7,461 nucleotides of DNA from Tannerella sp. (GTDB lineage: Bacteria; Bacteroidota; Bacteroidia; Bacteroidales; Tannerellaceae): contig JAISJX010000167.1 in assembly GCA_031261145.1 (NCBI GenBank), forward strand, positions 1 through 7,461. The letters are read 5' to 3'. Positions within the stretch are counted from its first letter, which is position 1, and each line of letters begins with the position of its first letter. The notes under the pieces were generated by a model. It searched no databases, had not been told where the DNA came from, and saw only the letters and a program-made list of their open reading frames with translations. Shown here one piece after another: positions 6,611 to 7,461 of this stretch. The translations under genes were made by a program, and so were the position numbers.

Positions 6611-6863
6611 TCATCAAATCGTTGATTACGATGCGGTACTTGATGCCAAATTTGGAAAAGTAGGTACTCCCGAACGTGAAACATTTCGCAGGGAAGCATC
6701 CGCCTATTATTTGGTTCAAATAATACATGATGCACGTAAAAGCGAAAAAGTTACACAACAAGAACTTGCTAACCGCATAGGAGTCAACAAGTCCTACATA
6801 TCAAAAATAGAAAACGGAGAATTAGAACCGGGCATTGGCACGTTTTCACGCATTTATGTATAG
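6585..6863 (+). CDS. higA: HigA-type XRE/Cro helix-turn-helix antitoxin, 3'-truncated
   Basis: This 92-residue DNA-binding protein would act as antitoxin and autorepressor. The N-terminal part (YDAVLDAKFGKVGTPERETF, 15-34) is typical of HigA partners of Gp49-like toxins. The helix-turn-helix is TQQELANRIGVNKSYISKIE (57-76). Related proteins continue after EPGIGTFYRI with roughly 13-16 more residues (ALGLRVEI-type ending). Here the frame ends as GTFSRIYV with a TAG at 6861-6863, and the first arm of a REP-like hairpin begins at 6862. The repeat therefore appears to have replaced the last codons and supplied most of the stop. The DNA-binding domain is intact, so it might still repress the promoter at 6459-6489. 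It has no intact toxin partner in this window, and the codons are more AT-rich than in the neighbouring genes. Confidence 0.8.
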   Translation: MQTKEHENNHQIVDYDAVLDAKFGKVGTPERETFRREASAYYLVQIIHDARKSEKVTQQELANRIGVNKSYISKIENGELEPGIGTFSRIYV

Positions 6864-7022
6864 TCCGTAGGACTTCCATATCAATAGAAAAAGGCGTTAT
6901 CTATCTTCTTTTTGTCCGTCAGGACATTCACGTTTGTTATTGTGTATCTCCTAACGGAGAAAAAATACGTAGGGTTATACAGCTTTCTATTGATATGGAT
7001 TCCCTAACGTGAAATTTAGGGA
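6862..7022. repeat. Composite palindromic element (REP/BIME-like) with 16-bp inverted repeats
   Basis: TCCATATCAATAGAAA (6875-6890) is perfectly repeated inverted at 6984-6999. Just outside lie AGTCC-GTA-GGACT (6862-6874) on the left and TCCCTAA/TTAGGGA (7001-7007 and 7016-7022) on the right. Inside are TGTCC-GTCA-GGACA (6913-6926) and TCTCC-TAAC-GGAGA (6947-6960). The hairpins share a CCGTNAGG (or complement CCTNACGG) core. Hairpin, 10-11 nt, TAGAAA is seen in both orientations at the two ends, as in bacterial interspersed mosaic elements. No open frame is carried. A structured RNA is an alternative reading. Confidence 0.7.
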
Positions 7023-7040
7023 CGTGAGCCTTTTTCTTTT
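7001..7040 (+). terminator. Possible terminator after the antitoxin/repeat element
   Basis: The stem TCCCTAA/TTAGGGA (7001-7007, 7016-7022) is followed eight bases later by TTTTTCTTTT (7031-7040) on the plus strand. The stem is AT-rich and the T-run is interrupted, so this is tentative. Confidence 0.25.
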
Positions 7041-7170
7041 GTAGTAGCAAACTGCCAATTCTGCATTTATGCCTCAAAATAATAATTAGTCCATATTTTT
7101 CGGGAATGATTGTGTGAAATTGCCGTCAATTGTGTACTTTTGCCCAGAACTTAAATTTATAAGGAATTAG
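7023..7170 (+). promoter_or_regulatory. Intergenic region with the promoter of the GH2 gene
   Basis: No gene is visible in this AT-rich stretch. TACTTTTG (7135-7142) matches the Bacteroidetes -7 box TAnnTTTG, and TTG (7110-7112) lies 22 bp upstream as a possible -33 box, slightly long in spacing. The transcription start would be near 7149, leaving a leader of roughly 20 nt that includes AAGGAA (7161-7166) just before the ATG at 7171. Confidence 0.5.
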
Positions 7171-7461
7171 ATGATGAGAAATGTATTATTAGCTGTATTT
7201 TTTACGTGGGCGACCGTTGCCACAGCACAAACACGGACTGAATTTTTGTTGGAGAAAAACTGGAAATTTGAACGTACGGATCAAAAGGAGTTTAGTCTGC
7301 CAAACTTTGACGATGCTCAATGGCAAACCGTTACCGTGCCGCACGACTGGGCTGTCTATGGCCCTTTTGACGGGAATGCAGACTTGCAAAAAGTGGCCAT
7401 TACGCAGGATGGCGAAAAAGAGGCAACGCTGAAAGCCGGACGTACCGGCGGACTGCCTTTT
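7171..7461 (+). CDS. Secreted glycoside hydrolase family 2 protein, N-terminal part (3' partial)
   Basis: The frame is open from tandem ATGs at 7171 and 7174 to the right edge (97 codons). Residues 1-19 form a Sec signal peptide (MMRNVLLAVFFTWATVATA, cleavage before QTRTEF). The mature start, FLLEKNWKFERTD, then FDDAQWQTVTVPHDWAV (46-62) and KAGRTGGLPF (88-97), are characteristic of the N-terminal sugar-binding jelly-roll domain of GH2 enzymes (beta-galactosidases, beta-glucuronidases and relatives), which act on glycans in the periplasm or at the cell surface. The catalytic TIM barrel with its two glutamates would lie beyond the window, so the substrate cannot be assigned; a beta-galactosidase is most likely by resemblance. 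It has its own promoter at 7110-7142. Confidence 0.88.
   Translation, partial: MMRNVLLAVFFTWATVATAQTRTEFLLEKNWKFERTDQKEFSLPNFDDAQWQTVTVPHDWAVYGPFDGNADLQKVAITQDGEKEATLKAGRTGGLPF

Noticed and set aside
6570..6761. 63-codon minus-strand open frame across the antitoxin
   Set aside because: It is antisense to a clear HTH protein and has no recognisable features.
6862..7022. Insertion sequence or transposase gene
   Set aside because: No open frame is present within the inverted repeats; at most it is a non-autonomous element.
7217..7432. 71-codon plus-strand open frame inside the GH2 gene
   Set aside because: It is out of frame with the signal peptide and the GH2 motifs, which are read from 7171.

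Overview
The window looks like Bacteroidales chromosome. Three putative promoters carry the Bacteroidetes -7 box (TAnnTTTG). The proteins are typical of the group: a lipoprotein serpin, a TolC/HlyD/double-permease export operon, a HigB/HigA-type toxin-antitoxin remnant and a secreted family 2 glycoside hydrolase. Base composition is moderate in the genes and AT-rich around the toxin-antitoxin remnant. A Tannerellaceae-like host is possible (Tannerella is known for a lipoprotein serpin), but the sequence alone does not settle the genus.

Layout, left to right. (1) Positions 2-1282 (+): a serpin whose 5' end lies outside the window. Its frame is open to the left edge and encodes a lipoprotein signal, so the true gene starts upstream of any start codon visible here. 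(2) 1283-1526: a convergent intergenic region with REP-like hairpins, two hairpin/T7 terminator candidates for the minus-strand operon, and a CGCAGAT/ATCTGCG repeat block that runs into the last codons of the neighbouring permease. (3) 1527-6333 (-): a tight four-gene operon, transcribed tolC-like > hlyD-like > ABC-2 permease 1 > ABC-2 permease 2, with gaps of 38, 13 and 1 nt. It should form an envelope-spanning exporter, but no ATPase gene is present. (4) 6459-6863 (+): a decayed toxin-antitoxin locus. A good promoter and an SD-like sequence lead into only the last ~30 codons of a HigB-type toxin, followed by a HigA-type antitoxin whose 3' end stops exactly where a repeat element begins. (5) 6862-7022: an unusual palindromic element with a perfect 16-bp inverted repeat and four CCGTNAGG-type mini-hairpins, related to the repeat at 1336-1401. 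(6) 7171-7461 (+): the signal peptide and N-terminal domain of a secreted GH2 enzyme running off the right edge, with its own promoter.

The serpin, exporter and glycosidase are familiar families, and nothing suggests they form one pathway. The most interesting features are non-coding or degenerate: a REP/BIME-like repeat family present on both sides of the exporter, a toxin-antitoxin pair damaged at both ends, a repeat-derived protein tail, and an ABC exporter encoded without an ATPase.
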